DNA of 64,000 nucleotides from Erigeron canadensis (Eukaryota > Streptophyta > Magnoliopsida > Asterales > Asteraceae): contig NC_057769.1 in the NCBI RefSeq assembly GCF_010389155.1, positions 27,342,735-27,406,734 of the forward strand, read 5' to 3'. Below the pieces are notes generated by a model. That model saw only the letters and a program-made list of their open reading frames with translations, made no database searches and was not told the DNA's origin. Both the position numbers and the translations under genes were made by a program. Shown here piece after piece: positions 61,561 through 64,000 of this stretch (positions are counted from its first letter, which is position 1; each line of letters opens with the position of its first letter).

Positions 61561-62640
61561 AATATCACTATATATATATATATAGATATATATTAGTACG
61601 TGCAAAAAGGCATATAGATTTTTGATGGACAGTGAAAAGAGGTCAAGAAGACTTGTAAATAGAAAAGTGGAAGACTTTATAATGAGTTTAAAGATTATGA
61701 GGATTTAGTACATAATCCAGAAGATTATGCTTTATGAGTTTGGCAAAGAATAACAAAGGATAGATGGCTGCCATGAGGTTGAGATGTATACTATAATCCA
61801 CCCATTAATGTGACTGTGGGACCCACAATGGTATATGATTAATTTGTCTTTGGGACCCACACAACAAACATCATCCCAAAAAACAAACAGAACCCATTAT
61901 ATACTTTGTGATAAAGTTGTCTCAAAAATCATTAAATGGGTGAGCTTGGGCTACGATAACGGCGAGCAAGCAAAGGCGCTAGAGAAATCGGTGTATAACT
62001 AGCAATATTTATAGACATAAACTTATTAGTGATTTACATAATAATCTAGATACAATCTGAGATTAAAATCGTAACTCATGTTGATAAGTTACACCAAGGC
62101 ATAAAATTATCCGCTGACAAAAATCGGAGCTACCAATTTTTACTTTGTGATATTTTAAACAAGCTATGGGACCATTGACATCAACCACCAAACACCATTA
62201 GCACAGAGGTTACAAATTTACAACTAGGACAACGAATACATCAAGAAATGATTGACTAAACCAAAGTATTTAGATTAGATTAATTGGTTATTTCTGAAAA
62301 GGTTCTAATTAAACTAGAGGTTATTCTTTTTTCTTTGAGATACTGAAAGCATAATCTATATCTCATGTAGACTTATTTGTCTATATGTTCACTTCTCTTA
62401 TACACCGTCAAAATCAATATTTGTGAAAAACGACATTAAGTCTTACTTTATTCGTTTTTTTATCTTAGCCATAAATTATTTTTTTTTAAGAAAAGGCGAA
62501 TTTCATAATCTTACCCATAATTGTTGGTGCATGTCTTTCTATGACAAAATCATCCTAGATGTCATATTTATTTTGTTATCAAGTCTTGTAACTTATATCG
62601 GAAATTAAAATTATGGTGTGATCATATTGGGAACATATAT
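61561..62640. other. Upstream region of the ankyrin gene
   Basis: A TA run at about 61569-61595 lies where a minus-strand TATA region could be. The rest is AT-rich with no gene seen. Confidence 0.4.
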
Positions 62641-63110
62641 TGATTTATTAATATTATTTTGCAGATACTTAACATTAATGTAAACATCACATATAAAGGG
62701 TAATTAAGTTAATATTAGATCTATGTTTCATAGATAAATATTAACTTATATTCCTAAGTGTTATTTGAGTGTTTTTGGAAACAAGCATGTGTGCATGTTG
62801 TGGGAACACTCAAATGGTTTGAGGGTTCTTGGGAACACACATGTATTGCGTGTTAAGAAGATCACTCAAACCTAAATACTAGGCCTAAGTAAAACACGCA
62901 AAGACATGGGTTTTGCGTGTTCCCAGCCCAACTCTATAAAAAGAGTGTGTGCGTGTTAAGAGAGAGAATGCACAAGCTAAGAGTGGTAACTAGTGTTGTT
63001 TGGCTTAGGAAGTAGAATACATATCGGGTATTCTTTTCCGGAGAGCCGTCTCACTATAATAATCAAATACGAGTGTATATGTTTACACACACACACACAT
63101 ATAATATAAG
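62641..63110 (+). repeat. LTR-like fragment (uncertain)
   Basis: Contains TTAATATTAGATCTATG...TAAATATTAAC, repeated GGGAACACxCA motifs, and a TATA-like CTCTATAAAAAGAG (62931-62944) followed by GAGAGAATGCACAAGC, which together look like the U3/R part of a copia LTR. I found no matching ends, target duplication or second copy. A CA microsatellite is at 63085-63100. Confidence 0.25.
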
Positions 63111-63115
63111 AAAAA

Positions 63116-63466
63116 GTTATTTTGAGTCCACCTTATTTTGAGTCTAAAAAAGATTCATTGATTTTCTTTCATCTCCTCAAATCCCAACCACTTCCTACCA
63201 CCACCACCATCATCTCCGACCACCACCATGATTTTTCGACGACGGCGACCACCGCCATCACGACGTACACAAATTAACTTACACATGTGTAAGTTTTTTA
63301 CAACTTACACATGTGTAAGCACCACCACCATCATCTCCGATCACCACCATGATTTTCCGGCTACGGCGACCACCGCCACCTCGACTTATACATGTGTAAG
63401 TTAAATTACACATGTGTAAGTTATATGGACCCTTTTGGACTCAAAATAAGTTGTATTCTAAATAAC
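63116..63466. mobile_element. Inverted-repeat element with internal duplication and palindromes
   Basis: Terminal repeats of about 30 bp: left GTTATTTTGAGTCCACCTTA... and right (reversed) GTTATTTAGAATACAACTTA..., both continuing TTTTGAGTC. The interior has two copies of a C-rich block (CACCACCACCATCATCTCCG ... GACCACCGCCA) and the palindrome ACTTACACATGTGTAAGT or variants four times. Non-coding despite the open frame over the C-rich blocks. A TA microsatellite follows (63475-63502). Confidence 0.65.
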
Positions 63467-63470
63467 ATGC

Positions 63471-63505
<35 letters not shown>

Positions 63506-64000
63506 TAGAGATGAATAATAAATTACTATTAAGATTTTGATTTAAAAATTTTGGATATTAGAAAACTAGTCGTGCTTTTCAAAAAGCATGATATGGTTTT
63601 ATGAAAAAAAAACATGATTTTGTAGATTATGTTCAACATTTGATTGACCGAAAAGATTATAATACACACTCATGAAAATGACTATAAATCTATAATAAGA
63701 AAATTAAAATAAAAAAATAAAATATATCAGCCCCAGAAGTGTTGATACAATTATACAAACTGAAAGTTCAAGAATGAGATGAAAAAAAAGAAAACAAATA
63801 AATTGTTATAATGGCCACTCTTCTTAATCACAAAGTAAATAGAAATAGTAGATAGTAAAATTCTTATCTAATCTAATGACAATAAAAAGAAAAAAGGAAA
63901 AAATTGAGATAGTTATGAATTCCATTGAGTTTCCCTTGTTTCATCGAACAACCCAAAATTCAGTAATTTCAACGACACTAAATGATCTTTCAAATTGGTC
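63467..64000. other. AT-rich intergenic DNA
   Basis: No coding sequence or clear element before the window edge. Confidence 0.5.

Noticed and set aside
63181..63400. C-rich CACCACCACC blocks as a proline/histidine-rich coding exon
   Set aside because: They lie within an inverted-repeat element, are interrupted by stops in all frames across the palindromes, and have no gene context.
1..64000. CRISPR arrays, bacterial operons, prophage or organellar DNA insertions
   Set aside because: No regularly spaced short repeats with unique spacers were seen, and no ribosome-binding sites or dense intronless coding. The window is ordinary plant nuclear DNA.

Overview
This window is nuclear DNA from a flowering plant. 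It is AT-rich, its genes have many GT-AG introns, the proteins belong to plant-specific families (ARGOS/OSR, plant PARG, PAM2-bearing LARP6, WD40-type inositol 5-phosphatase, PGG ankyrin proteins), and the gaps hold Helitrons, MITEs, SINEs and LTR retrotransposons. A eudicot is clear. An asterid, perhaps Asteraceae, is my guess from repeat style only. No prokaryotic features, rRNA, tRNA or CRISPR arrays were seen.

Layout. 1-19000 is gene-poor: one ARGOS-like growth regulator (-, 3447-3812, with a spliced 5' leader) lies among Helitron-like elements (1104-2435, 5679-6061, 8066-8637, and a minisatellite at 7494-7797), tandem repeats, a solo LTR (9410-11355) with a 5-bp target duplication, and a foldback MITE (14998-15129). 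From 19169 the window becomes gene-rich, with five genes on the + strand: an ARM/TPR protein (19169-22111), poly(ADP-ribose) glycohydrolase (27902-33266, 11 exons), a LARP6-type La-related protein (35866-42114, 10 exons), a plastid-targeted DprA-like protein (46188-50697, 7 exons) and a type II inositol polyphosphate 5-phosphatase with WD40 repeats (51363-57354, 11 exons). An ankyrin-PGG membrane protein follows on the - strand (58246-61023, 3 exons), convergent with the phosphatase. A deleted Ty1/copia element with both LTRs (23129-25742) sits downstream of the ARM/TPR gene, and a MULE-type MITE lies in a PARG intron.

The genes are ordinary housekeeping or signalling genes and do not form an operon-like unit. 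I rebuilt exons by hand from reading-frame continuity, GT/AG sites and remembered family conservation. The five multi-exon models with the most exons (PARG, LARP6, DprA-like, 5-phosphatase, ankyrin) keep frame through every junction. I did not find a convincing undescribed multi-gene system. The best leads are a probable GC-AG intron in LARP6, a minisatellite grown from a Helitron internal motif, repeated units in the ankyrin gene's 5' leader, upstream ORFs in two leaders, and the copia insertion possibly lying in a 3'UTR intron.
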